Assembly: GCF_030167915.1 (NCBI RefSeq)
Contig: NZ_JARGNB010000004.1
Location: forward strand, 310,001 to 374,000
Length of the DNA: 64,000 nt
Direction of reading: 5' to 3'
Source of the DNA: Aquabacterium humicola
GTDB taxonomy: Bacteria > Pseudomonadota > Gammaproteobacteria > Burkholderiales > Burkholderiaceae_C
The notes beneath the pieces are model-generated. The model had not been told where the DNA came from. It saw only the letters and a program-made list of their open reading frames with translations, and searched no databases. Positions 34,412 to 45,644 of this stretch are shown here, piece by piece. The translations under genes and the position numbers were made by a program. Each line of letters starts with the position of its first letter. The stretch's first letter is position 1.

Positions 34412-34459
34412 GCCCGCGGGCAGCGGCCACGGCCTGAAGGGCGGCGGCCACGGCCCGAG
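34394..34459 (+). repeat. Three imperfect 19-bp direct repeats at the ATPase 3' end
   Basis: Copies at 34394-34412, 34420-34438 and 34441-34459 share GC(A/G)GCGG(T/C)CACGGCC. The first encodes the last codons of the ATPase; the other two lie in the 60-bp gap before the convergent gene. This looks like local duplication of the gene tail. Confidence 0.6.
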
Positions 34460-34471
34460 GCCGGCGCCCGC

Positions 34472-35269
34472 TCACTTCGCCAGCGTCGGCGCGATCCGGC
34501 TCCATTCCGGCGACGCGCGCAGGCGGCCGATCTCGGTCCAGACGGCCTCGACGTAGTCCGGCTGGGCCAACTGGAACCGGCGGTTGAACGCCGCATGCAG
34601 CGTGAAGCTCAGGAAGGGCGCCGACAGGATCTCGATCTTGCCGCGATACTCGTCGCTGGCCACTTCCTCGGCCGCCTGCTGCGCGTTGAGGATCAGGATC
34701 TCGCCGCGGCCGAGCAGCAGCTTGTTCAGCAGCGACTCGTTGGCGCTGGCGCCCTCGTCGCCGGGCACGCCGAGCTTGGCCAGCTTCTCCCGCACGCTGA
34801 CCACGCCTTTGTTGAACATGACCGGCGAGTTCAGCCCGGAGAAGCTCGTACCGTCCCACCAGGCCCGGCTGCCGACCCGCCGCAGGGCCACCAGGGTGAC
34901 GCTGCCGACGGCCCGGCTCGGGTCGACCTGTCCTGCCGCCATCGGAAAGGCCAGGGTCGGCAGGAACGCGGGATGGGCCGACGGCGGCATCGCGACGTCG
35001 TAGGTGCCGGCCGCGGCGCCATCGGTACAACGCACCCAGGGCACGGCCTCGACTTCGACGACGTCCCCCTGGCGCTCCACCGCCTTGCGCAGCAGCCACT
35101 GCCCCTGGCCTTCGCGACCGGGAAAGGTCAGCGGTGGGAAGGGGTTGGCCGGGATGCAGACCTTGATCGTGCGCGCGGGGCAGGCCATCGCCGCGCCCAG
35201 CAGGGCGCAGCCGAGCAGCCACCGGGGCAGGACGACAGGCTTCATCGACGTTCGCAGGCGGGTCGGCAT
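34472..35269 (-). CDS. Periplasmic substrate-binding protein, family 3-like
   Basis: 265 aa. Signal peptide KPVVLPRWLLGCALLGAAMACPA, then TIKVCIPANPFPPLTF, the opening strand of amino-acid-type binding proteins (SBP family 3). Later blocks: FNKGVVSVREKLAKLGVPG, and NRRFQLAQPDYVEAVWTEIGRL near the C-terminus. ATG at 35267-35269 has AAGG nearby; ATG at 35245 is an alternative. No permease or ATPase is adjacent. Because it follows the hybrid histidine kinase by 11 bp on the same strand, it may be a ligand-presenting partner of that kinase rather than a transporter part (inference). Confidence 0.82.
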   Translation of the reverse strand: MPTRLRTSMKPVVLPRWLLGCALLGAAMACPARTIKVCIPANPFPPLTFPGREGQGQWLLRKAVERQGDVVEVEAVPWVRCTDGAAAGTYDVAMPPSAHPAFLPTLAFPMAAGQVDPSRAVGSVTLVALRRVGSRAWWDGTSFSGLNSPVMFNKGVVSVREKLAKLGVPGDEGASANESLLNKLLLGRGEILILNAQQAAEEVASDEYRGKIEILSAPFLSFTLHAAFNRRFQLAQPDYVEAVWTEIGRLRASPEWSRIAPTLAK

Positions 35270-35280
35270 TGTCACGGCCT

Positions 35281-38247
<2,967 letters not shown>

Positions 38248-38350
38248 GCGTGCTTCGGCGGCAGACCGCTCCGGGCGATGGTAGCGGTGGGCCGCGCGCC
38301 GCGGGCGACGGCGTGACGCGGCGATGCCCCCACGCCACGGATGGCTTCTC

Positions 38351-38385
38351 GCACGAGGGTGCGAATTTGCTTCGCACGACCGTGC
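38351..38385. promoter_or_regulatory. TetR-type operator sites in front of the tetR-like gene
   Basis: Two related dyads: GCACGAGGGTGC (38351-38362) and GCACGACCGTGC (38374-38385), 23 bp apart. The second ends 14 bp before the ATG. They match the perfect palindrome GCACGATCGTGC at 39090-39101 in front of the next genes, apart from the centre. Confidence 0.68.
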
Positions 38386-38399
38386 TATCGTCCGCTCCC

Positions 38400-39044
38400 A
38401 TGGAAACCCGGACTGAACGCAGCGGCCTGACCCTCGCGGCCATCGTCGACACCGCCGTGCAGATGGCGGCGGCCGACGGGCTCGAGAGCCTGACCATCGG
38501 CGAAGTGGCCAAGCGGCTCGGGCTGTCCAAGAGCGGCGTGTTCTCGCGCGTCGGCTCGCGCGAGGCGCTGCAGTGCGCGGTGGTCGAGGAATACGACCGC
38601 CGCTTCCTGCAGGACGTCTTCATGCCGGCGATGCGCGAGCCGCGCGGCCTGCCGCGGCTGGACGCCATCATGCGCCTGTGGCTGCAGCGCGCCCGCGAGG
38701 TCGAGCTGCGCACCGGGTGCATCTACTGCGCCGGCGCCTTCGAGTACGACGACCGCGCCGGCCCGGTGCGCGAGCGCCTGAAGGAGGGCGTGATGCGCTG
38801 GCGCGCGGCGCTCAAGCGCACCGTGATCCAGGCCATCGACGCCGGCCACCTGCTGCCCGACACCGATGCCGAGCAGATGGTCTTCGAGATGGATGCGCTG
38901 TTCACCGGCCTGATGCGGGACGCGCGTTTCCTCGACGATGCCCGCGCGCCCGACCGTGCGTGGTCCGCCTGGCAGCGGCTGATCCGCGCGGCGCTCGCGC
39001 CGTCGGCGGCCCCCGCCGCTTCGATCTCTTCCCGGTCGCGTTGA
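38400..39044 (+). CDS. TetR/AcrR-family transcriptional regulator
   Basis: 214 aa. The TetR helix-turn-helix covers about residues 12-58 (AIVDTAVQMAAADGLESLTIGEVAKRLGLSKSGVFSRVGS). The ligand-binding half contains LRTGCIYCAGAFEYDD, with a Cys-x-x-Cys at about 106-109 that could respond to redox or metals (inference). Start ATG at 38400 preceded by the paired dyads. It probably represses itself and the downstream small-ORF/hydrolase operon, since the same palindrome sits before both. Confidence 0.9.
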   Translation: METRTERSGLTLAAIVDTAVQMAAADGLESLTIGEVAKRLGLSKSGVFSRVGSREALQCAVVEEYDRRFLQDVFMPAMREPRGLPRLDAIMRLWLQRAREVELRTGCIYCAGAFEYDDRAGPVRERLKEGVMRWRAALKRTVIQAIDAGHLLPDTDAEQMVFEMDALFTGLMRDARFLDDARAPDRAWSAWQRLIRAALAPSAAPAASISSRSR

Positions 39045-39089
39045 GGGTCCCATGAAGACCCCGGGCGACTCTTTTCGCGGCCTGATTTC

Positions 39090-39101
39090 GCACGATCGTG
39101 C
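39090..39101. promoter_or_regulatory. Perfect TetR-type operator before the small-gene/hydrolase operon
   Basis: GCACGATCGTGC, a perfect 12-bp palindrome, followed by TAA as in the site before the regulator (CGTGCTAT). It lies 36 bp before the start of the 45-residue membrane protein and just after the regulator stop, where a promoter of the next operon should be. Confidence 0.7.
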
Positions 39102-39137
39102 TAACTGGCCAACCAACGTGCCCACCAGGAGCGTGTC

Positions 39138-39275
39138 ATGAGCCTGATCCTTGTTGTCCTGCTGCTGTTCGTCGTCGGCCGCGCTGCACGCGCCGCCTGG
39201 CGCCTGTGGTCGGCGCTGCCGCACCGCAATGCCGACTTCGGCCTCGTCGAAGGCGACACCGGGGGGCGGCCATGA
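39138..39275 (+). CDS. Small single-helix membrane protein (45 aa)
   Basis: MSLILVVLLLFVVGRAARAAW: one hydrophobic helix at residues 2-13, then a basic segment and an acidic tail NADFGLVEGD. RBS CAGGAG lies about eight bases before the ATG. It starts 36 bp after the perfect TetR palindrome and overlaps the next tiny frame (ATGA). No known family recognised. Position makes it the first gene of a TetR-controlled operon, so a real product is likely. Confidence 0.68.
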   Translation: MSLILVVLLLFVVGRAARAAWRLWSALPHRNADFGLVEGDTGGRP

Positions 39276-39355
39276 GCCCCGAACTCGCCCCGGACGCGAA
39301 GCGGCCCCTCGCGGGTCCGCGGTGCACGGCGCGCACCGCCCAGGGGGTCCTGTGA
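39272..39355 (+). CDS. Tiny overlapping reading frame (27 aa), uncertain
   Basis: It begins in the stop of the small membrane protein (ATGA) and its own stop overlaps the GTG of the hydrolase (GTGA), making an unbroken chain of coupled frames. The peptide contains KRPLAGPRCTARTAQGV and no domain. It may be a relay that carries ribosomes to the hydrolase start, a leader peptide, or simply a GC-rich spacer that happens to stay open. Confidence 0.35.
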   Translation: MSPELAPDAKRPLAGPRCTARTAQGVL

Positions 39356-40299
39356 GCGACGCCGGCGCCTCGTCGGGCAGCGCCGCGGCGGTGAACCCGG
39401 TGAATCCGGCCGCGGCGTTCTACGCGACGCCGGCGGCGCGTGTCTTCAGCGCGGTGCTGCGCCAGGCGCAGCGCTGGTCGCCGGCGCTGACCGCGCGGCT
39501 GGCGCTGGCGCTGTTCTGCACGCCGCTGCCGGGCAAGCGGCACGCCCGTGCGAAACCGGTGCCGGCACCGTGGACCGCGCGCCACCATCGCTTCGAGGAC
39601 GGGCGGCTCGCCACCTGGCACCGCAGCGACGTCGTCGCCGGCGCGCCGAAGGTGCTGCTGGTGCACGGCTGGGCCGGTGATGCGCAGCAGTGGCGCGCAC
39701 TGGGCGACCGGCTGGCCGACGCGGGCTTCGACCCGGTGCTGCTGGACCTGCCGGCGCACGGCCGCAGCGACGGCCGGCGGGCGACCTTGCCGCAATGGGT
39801 GCGCGCGCTGTTCGCGGTGAGCGCGACGCAGGGGCCGTGGCACGGCATCGCCGCCCATTCGCTCGGCGCGCTGGCGGCCGCGCATGCCGTGGCGCGCGGC
39901 TTGCCGGCACGGCGGCTGGCGCTCGTCGCGGTGTCGCCGCCGCCGCGGCAGTTCCTGCGCTGGTTCGCCGGCGTGCTCGGCCCGGGCGAGCCGCTGGCCG
40001 TGCGCATGCAGGCGTGGTTCGAGCGCCAGTCCGGCGTGCCGATGCAGCAGTTCGAGGCCGCGTGGCTCGGGCCGCGGCTGGACGCGCCGACGCTGCTGGT
40101 GCACGACCGCGACGACCGCACCGCACCGCTCGCCAGTGCCCAGCGGCTGCAGTCCGCCATCCCCGGCGCGCAGCTGGCGCTGACGCAGGACCTCGGCCAC
40201 CGCCGCATCCTCGCCGACCCGGCGGTGCACGAGCACCTGCTCGAGCACTTGCTTGAGCACCTGCAGCCCGGTCGCCCCGGCGGGCACGAACGCGGGTAA
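39352..40299 (+). CDS. Alpha/beta-fold hydrolase
   Basis: 315 aa starting at GTG in the stop of the preceding tiny frame. After about 90 N-terminal residues the hydrolase core begins: VLLVHGWAGDAQQW (oxyanion loop), VLLDLPAHGRSDG, GIAAHSLGALAAAHAV (nucleophile elbow xHSxG near residue 172), LVHDRDDRTAP (acid), and DLGHRRIL (catalytic His near residue 283). The triad is complete. The elbow is A-H-S-L-G, as in esterases/peptidases of the MhpC type. Substrate unknown. Expression is probably released by the TetR ligand. Confidence 0.87.
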   Translation: MSDAGASSGSAAAVNPVNPAAAFYATPAARVFSAVLRQAQRWSPALTARLALALFCTPLPGKRHARAKPVPAPWTARHHRFEDGRLATWHRSDVVAGAPKVLLVHGWAGDAQQWRALGDRLADAGFDPVLLDLPAHGRSDGRRATLPQWVRALFAVSATQGPWHGIAAHSLGALAAAHAVARGLPARRLALVAVSPPPRQFLRWFAGVLGPGEPLAVRMQAWFERQSGVPMQQFEAAWLGPRLDAPTLLVHDRDDRTAPLASAQRLQSAIPGAQLALTQDLGHRRILADPAVHEHLLEHLLEHLQPGRPGGHERG

Positions 40300-40391
40300 G
40301 CCCGACGCCGCGCGCGCAATATTGCGCGCGGCGCGCCGGACGGGCTCCGTACACTGGGAGCCCCTATGTTGTCCGGCGCCGTTCCTCGTCG

Positions 40392-42455
40392 ATGAAGCTG
40401 TTGGCGACGATGCTGCGCGCGGGCACGGCCTGCGCGCTGTTGGTGCTGGCCACGGCCGGCACGGCCGCGCCCTCGCCTTCGCCCTCGTCCGCCCCGGCGC
40501 CCGACGGCCGGCTGGCCGCACTCGAGGACTCCTCCCGCGCGCAGCCGCGCGAGGCCATCGCGCGGCTCGGTGCGCTGGCACCGACATTGCCCGACGCCAG
40601 TGCGCAGCGCGTGCTGGCGCTGGCACTGCGCGGACAGCTCCAGGCGCAGCGCGACGATGCCGAAGGGGCCGAGCTGGCGCTGCGCGAGCTCGAGCAGCTG
40701 CGCGGCCGCGAGCCCAGCGCGGCGGCCGCGGCCGGCTACGTGCGCGCGACGCTGACGCAGCGGCGGGGCCCGATGGCGCGTGCCGACCGCCAGGCCGCCG
40801 ATGCGCTCGCGCTGCTGCCCGCCGGGGCGATGCCGTCGCTGCGCTACCGGCTGATGCACCTGCTGGCGAGCGTCAAGGAAGAAACCGGCCAGCTCGACGA
40901 AGCGGTGCGGCTGCGCCAGCAGCTGATCCAGCTGGCCGACCAGGCCGGCCCGGCCTGGCGCCAGTCGGAAGCCCGCATGGCGCTGGCCTACACGCTGCGG
41001 CTGGCCAAGCAGGACCAGGCGGCGCGCGAGATGAACCGCGATGCGCTGGCGCGCGCCCGCGCCGCCGGCGACAAGCTGGCCGAATCGCGCGCGCTGAACA
41101 TCGAGGGCATGCTGCTGGCCGATGCCGGCGACGCCGCGGGCGAGCTGCGCGCGATGCAGCGCATGATGGAGCTGGCACGCGAGACCGGCGCGCGCGAAGA
41201 CGAGGTGCTGGGCCTGGCGAACCTGGCCGACCACTACCTGAAGGGTGGCGACTACGCGACCGCGCTGCGCCTGTCGCGCGAGGCGCTGCCGCTGGCGCGC
41301 GAGCTCTCCGACCCGGCCAGCGAGTCGGTGGCGCTGGCCAACATCGGCCTGGCGCTGATCTCGATGCGCCAGCGCGACGAAGGCCTCGAGTACGCGCGCC
41401 GCTCGATGGCCATCGACGAACGCGCCGGCGCCGTGACCAGCCTGGCACAGACGCAGGAGGAGCTGGGCATCTACCTCGAGCGCGCGGGCTACCTGGCCGA
41501 CGCCGTCGAGGCCTACCGGCGCTTCCGCAAGCTGTCCGACGAAGTCTTCCGCCGCGACCAGCAGCAGGCCATCCTGGAGCTGCAGGAAGGTTTCGACAAC
41601 GAACGCCGCCAGCGCGAGCTCGACCTGCTGCAGCGCGAGAACAGCCTGAAGCAGGCGCAGCTGACCGGCGCGCAGCTGCAGCAGCGGGTGTGGATCGCCG
41701 CGGCGGCCATCGGCGTGCTGGTGCTGGCGCTGGCCGCGGTGCTGCTGCTGAAGCTGCGCCGGGCCGGTCACCTGCTCGTCGAGGGCAACGCGCTGCTGCA
41801 GACACAGAGTGAACGCGATCCGCTGACCAACCTCGCGAACCGGCGCTACCTGCAGCGCGTGATGCAGCCGGAGGCCGACGGCGCGCAGCCGTTCGAGGGC
41901 TCGCTGCTGCTGATCGACCTCGACCACTTCAAGCGCATCAACGACCGCCATGGCCATGCCGCCGGCGACGCGGTGCTGATCGAGGTGGCCCGCCGGCTGC
42001 GCGCGACGCTGCGCGACGAGGACCTCGTCGTGCGCTGGGGCGGCGAGGAATTCCTCGTCGTCGCCCAGGCGCTGACGCAGGACCAGGTGCAGGCGCTCGC
42101 GCAGCGGCTGCTCACCGCCATCGGCGGCACGCCGGTGGCGCTGCCCGGGTCCGGCGCCCCGCCGGTGGCCATCAGCGCCTCGATCGGTTATGCCTGCTTC
42201 CCGACCGAGCCGACGCGGCTGGCGGTGAACTGGGAGCATGCGCTGGACCTCGTCGACACCGCGCTCTACCTGGCCAAGGCCCATGGCCGCAACCTCGCCT
42301 ACGGCGTGCGCCTGCTGCACGCCCGCGACGAGACCGAGCTGGTGCAGATCAGCCGCGGCCTCGAGGCGGCGTGGACCGACGGGCGCGTCAAGCTGACGCC
42401 GCTCCGAGGGCCGTCGCAGGCCGGCGCGACCGCCGCGCAGGAGCCCGTGGCATGA
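40392..42455 (+). CDS. TPR-GGDEF diguanylate cyclase, paralogue 1
   Basis: 687 aa. Signal sequence (residues 7-25), periplasmic TPR-like helical repeats to about 420, a coiled segment, one membrane helix (about 433-455, VWIAAAAIGVLVLALAAVLLL), then a cytoplasmic GGDEF domain. Active-site motif RWGGEEF near residue 550 (GG[D/E]EF active). The product-inhibition I-site RxxD is present five residues upstream (RDED). So it should make cyclic-di-GMP in response to a periplasmic cue and be feedback controlled. The downstream paralogue overlaps its stop (ATGA). Confidence 0.93.
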   Translation: MKLLATMLRAGTACALLVLATAGTAAPSPSPSSAPAPDGRLAALEDSSRAQPREAIARLGALAPTLPDASAQRVLALALRGQLQAQRDDAEGAELALRELEQLRGREPSAAAAAGYVRATLTQRRGPMARADRQAADALALLPAGAMPSLRYRLMHLLASVKEETGQLDEAVRLRQQLIQLADQAGPAWRQSEARMALAYTLRLAKQDQAAREMNRDALARARAAGDKLAESRALNIEGMLLADAGDAAGELRAMQRMMELARETGAREDEVLGLANLADHYLKGGDYATALRLSREALPLARELSDPASESVALANIGLALISMRQRDEGLEYARRSMAIDERAGAVTSLAQTQEELGIYLERAGYLADAVEAYRRFRKLSDEVFRRDQQQAILELQEGFDNERRQRELDLLQRENSLKQAQLTGAQLQQRVWIAAAAIGVLVLALAAVLLLKLRRAGHLLVEGNALLQTQSERDPLTNLANRRYLQRVMQPEADGAQPFEGSLLLIDLDHFKRINDRHGHAAGDAVLIEVARRLRATLRDEDLVVRWGGEEFLVVAQALTQDQVQALAQRLLTAIGGTPVALPGSGAPPVAISASIGYACFPTEPTRLAVNWEHALDLVDTALYLAKAHGRNLAYGVRLLHARDETELVQISRGLEAAWTDGRVKLTPLRGPSQAGATAAQEPVA

Positions 42456-44530
42456 CGAGCGGCCTGCGCCTGTGCATGCTGACCGCGGCCCTGGCCGCGA
42501 CGCTGGCGCTCCCGGCCGGCCCCGCCGGCGCGGCGACGCCGGAACAGCAGCTCGACGCCCTGCGGCTGCTCGGCGAGGACCGGCCGGCCAAGGCGCTGGA
42601 GGCGCTCGATGCGCTGCCGGCGCCTGCCGGGGCCGAGGAAGCGCGCTGGCGCGCCCGCACCCGGGCCGAGATTGCCGCGCGCGGTGCCGACGATGCCGAC
42701 GCCGCGCGGCGCCGGGAGGACGCGCTGGACGCGGCACGTGCGGTCGGGCCCGCGCTGCTGGTCGAGGCCGACCGGCAGTACCTGCTGGCGCTGCGCGCGG
42801 AGCACGACGACGCGGCCACGCTGCCCGACCTTGCGCGCGCCGCGCTGTCGGCCTACGACAGCCATTGCAAGGCGCTGGCACCACCGCAGTCCGACTGCGA
42901 GTACCGCGCGCGCTGGCGCCTGCTGCAGCTGCTGGCCAGCCATTCGCGCGGCCAGCGTGCGCCGGCCGCCGCGCGCCAGCATGCCCGCGCGGCGCTCGAG
43001 CTGGCGATCGCCGGCAACGACGGCTGGCGCCAGGCGTGGAGCGAAAGCGAGCTGGCGCTGGCCGCGGGCAACGAGCGCGACTTCACGCGCGCCCACGCGC
43101 ACCTCGAGCGCGCGCAGCAACTGGCCGCCCGCGAGAACGAGCCGCACCTGACGGCGCGCCTGGCACTGGTCGACGGCAACATCGGCCAGGACCAGGGCGA
43201 CTGGACGCGCGCGCGCAGCAGCGAGCTGCGCGCCCTGTCGGTCGCGCGGCAGGCGCAGCTCGCGCGCTACGAGGCGATGGCGCTGGTCAACCTGAGCGAC
43301 CAGTCGGTGCAGTCCGGCCGGCCTGCCGAGGCGCTGGACTATGCGCTGCAGGGGTTGGTCGCGGTGAAGCCGCTGCGCAGCAAGCGCATCGAACGCGCGC
43401 TGACGCACAACGCGATGCTCGCGCGCGTCGCGCTCGGCCGCCGCGCCGAGGCCCGCGCCGACTTCGAGGCGCTGCAGGCCGCGTGGTCGGCCGACGGTGC
43501 GATCGGCCAGCAGGTGACCGCGATGCGCGAGTTCGGCGACGCCCTGGCCAAGGTCGGCGACCTGCGCGGCGCGCTCGAGCTGCACCACCGCGAGACCGAG
43601 CTGTCGCGCCGGCTGATGGAAGCCAACCGCGAAACGGCGCTGGCCGAGCTGCGCTCGCGCTACGACAGCGAGGCGCAGCAGCGCAACATCATGCTGCTGG
43701 AGCGGGACAACGCACTGAAGACCGCGCAGATCGACAACCAGGGCCTGCTGCGCAAGCTTTGGACACTGGGCGCCGGCGTGCTGGTGCTGGCGATGGCGCT
43801 GATGCTGCTGCTGGTGCGGCGCGTGCGCGAGACCAACCGCGCGCTCGAGCACAGCCGCGCGAAGCTGCGTGTGCAGAGCGAACGAGACCCGCTGACCGGC
43901 CTGGCCAACCGGCGCCACTTCCAGGCCGTGCTGCAGGACAGCGGCCAGGCCGACAAGGGCTTCCGCGGCGCACTGCTGATGATCGACATCGATCACTTCA
44001 AGCACATCAACGACAACCAGGGCCACGGCGCCGGCGACCAGGTGCTGGTCGAGGTCGCGCACCGCATCGCCGCCGCGGTGCGCAGCGAGACGGACACGGT
44101 CGCGCGCTGGGGCGGCGAGGAGTTCCTGGTGCTGGCCCCGTCGCTGCATCGCCACGACACCGAGGCGCTGGCGCAGCGCCTGCTGCAGGCCGTCGCCGGC
44201 ACGCCGGTGACCCTGGCCGACGGCAGCACCGTGCGCTGCACGGCGTCGATCGGCCATGCGGTGTTCCCGCTGCCGCCGCACGGCGTGACGCTGTCGCCGG
44301 AGCAGGCCGTGAACCTGACCGACATGGCGCTTTACACCGCGAAGAGCCAGGGCCGCAACCGCGCGGTCGGCATCGTGCAGGCCGACGTCGCCGACGCCGA
44401 AGCGCTGCGCGCGCTGGAAAGCGACTTCGAGCGCGCCTGGGTCGAGGGCCGCGTGCACCTGCGCATCGACGCTGGCCCGGACGCGCCGCCGCCCGGACGC
44501 GCGCCGGCCGGGGCCGCGATCACGGCATGA
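42452..44530 (+). CDS. TPR-GGDEF diguanylate cyclase, paralogue 2
   Basis: 692 aa with the same plan as its upstream neighbour: signal peptide ([18 protein letters not shown]), TPR-like region to about 425, membrane helix about 435-455, GGDEF domain. RWGGEEF near residue 553 is intact. At the I-site position the sequence is SETD, so the RxxD arginine is out of register; feedback inhibition may be lost. Coupled to paralogue 1 by ATGA. The pair most likely arose by tandem duplication and may form heteromers. Confidence 0.93.
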   Translation: MTSGLRLCMLTAALAATLALPAGPAGAATPEQQLDALRLLGEDRPAKALEALDALPAPAGAEEARWRARTRAEIAARGADDADAARRREDALDAARAVGPALLVEADRQYLLALRAEHDDAATLPDLARAALSAYDSHCKALAPPQSDCEYRARWRLLQLLASHSRGQRAPAAARQHARAALELAIAGNDGWRQAWSESELALAAGNERDFTRAHAHLERAQQLAARENEPHLTARLALVDGNIGQDQGDWTRARSSELRALSVARQAQLARYEAMALVNLSDQSVQSGRPAEALDYALQGLVAVKPLRSKRIERALTHNAMLARVALGRRAEARADFEALQAAWSADGAIGQQVTAMREFGDALAKVGDLRGALELHHRETELSRRLMEANRETALAELRSRYDSEAQQRNIMLLERDNALKTAQIDNQGLLRKLWTLGAGVLVLAMALMLLLVRRVRETNRALEHSRAKLRVQSERDPLTGLANRRHFQAVLQDSGQADKGFRGALLMIDIDHFKHINDNQGHGAGDQVLVEVAHRIAAAVRSETDTVARWGGEEFLVLAPSLHRHDTEALAQRLLQAVAGTPVTLADGSTVRCTASIGHAVFPLPPHGVTLSPEQAVNLTDMALYTAKSQGRNRAVGIVQADVADAEALRALESDFERAWVEGRVHLRIDAGPDAPPPGRAPAGAAITA

Positions 44531-44561
44531 TGCGCGGATCACCACAAGACGAGGAGACTTC

Positions 44562-45575
44562 ATGCCGAGACGATCGCCTGGCGCCCCGAGCCGGCGCCAC
44601 CTGCTGGTCGGCGCCGCCGCGTTGCTCGCGCTGCCGGGTGCCAATGCCCAAAGTACGTGGCCGACGAAGCCGGTGCGCATCGTCGTGCCGTTCGCGGCCG
44701 GCGGCACCACCGACATCCTGGCGCGCGCGCTGGCGCCCGAGCTGCAGAAGGCCTTCGGACAGCCCTTCGTCGTCGACAACAAGCCCGGCGCCGGCGGAAA
44801 CAACGGCGCGGCCGAGGTTTCGAAGGCCGCGGCCGACGGCTACACGCTGCTGATGGGCACGGTGGGCACGCATGCGATCAACCCGTCCGTGTACCCGAAG
44901 ATGCCCTACGACCACGTGAAGGACTTCCAGCCCGTCACGCTGGTGGCCGGCGTGCCCAACGTGCTGGTGCTGAACCCGGCCAGCGCGCAGCGCTACGGCG
45001 TCAACACCGTGGCCGACCTGGTGAAGGCCGCGAAGGCCAACCCGGGGCGCATGAACATGGCGAGCTCCGGCAACGGCACCTCGATCCACCTCGCCGGCGA
45101 GCTGTTCAAGACCATGACTGGCACCTACATGGTCCACTTCCCGTACCGCGGCTCGGGCCCGGCGCTGATCGACCTGATCGGCGGCAACATGGACCTGATG
45201 TTCGACAACCTGCCGTCGGCGCTGCCGCAGATCAAGGCCGGCAAGCTGAAGGCGCTGGCGGTGACCAGTGCGACGCGCTCGTCGGCGATGCCGGACCTGC
45301 CGACGGTCGAGGAAGCCGGCGGCAGCGCGCTGAAGGGCTACGAGGCCAGCTCGTGGTTCGGCCTGCTGGCACCCGCCGGCACGCCGATGGACATCGTCAA
45401 CCGCGTGCAGCAGGAAACCGCGAAGGCGCTGGCCACGCCGGCGCTGAAGGAACGCCTGCAGGCCCAGGGCGCGATCCCCAGCGGCAACAGCCCGGCGGAC
45501 TTCGCGAAAATGATCGCCGCGGAGACCGCGAAGTGGGCGAAGGTGGTCAAGGCCTCGGGCGCGAAGGTCGACTGA
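44562..45575 (+). CDS. Tripartite tricarboxylate transporter (Bug/TctC) family binding protein
   Basis: 337 aa. Tat/Sec-like leader [21 protein letters not shown], then [25 protein letters not shown], the diagnostic Bug start. Further blocks: [68 protein letters not shown]. It captures a carboxylate outside the inner membrane. No TctA/TctB membrane genes are adjacent, as is usual for the large orphan Bug families of Burkholderiales. RBS GAGGAGA lies before the ATG. Confidence 0.93.
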   Translation: MPRRSPGAPSRRHLLVGAAALLALPGANAQSTWPTKPVRIVVPFAAGGTTDILARALAPELQKAFGQPFVVDNKPGAGGNNGAAEVSKAAADGYTLLMGTVGTHAINPSVYPKMPYDHVKDFQPVTLVAGVPNVLVLNPASAQRYGVNTVADLVKAAKANPGRMNMASSGNGTSIHLAGELFKTMTGTYMVHFPYRGSGPALIDLIGGNMDLMFDNLPSALPQIKAGKLKALAVTSATRSSAMPDLPTVEEAGGSALKGYEASSWFGLLAPAGTPMDIVNRVQQETAKALATPALKERLQAQGAIPSGNSPADFAKMIAAETAKWAKVVKASGAKVD

Positions 45576-45613
45576 ACCTGCGCCCGCCAGGCCGCCCGCG
45601 CGGCCCGCGCGGG

Positions 45614-45637
45614 GCGCACCGGCCGATGCCGGTGCGC
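45614..45637. terminator. Hairpin between convergent genes
   Basis: GCGCACCGGC (45614-45623) pairs perfectly with GCCGGTGCGC (45628-45637) around CGAT, in the 69-bp gap between the Bug receptor stop and the acyl-CoA synthetase stop. There is no T tract on either strand; it may act as a bidirectional transcript-end structure. Confidence 0.55.
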
Positions 45638-45644
45638 GGCGTCG

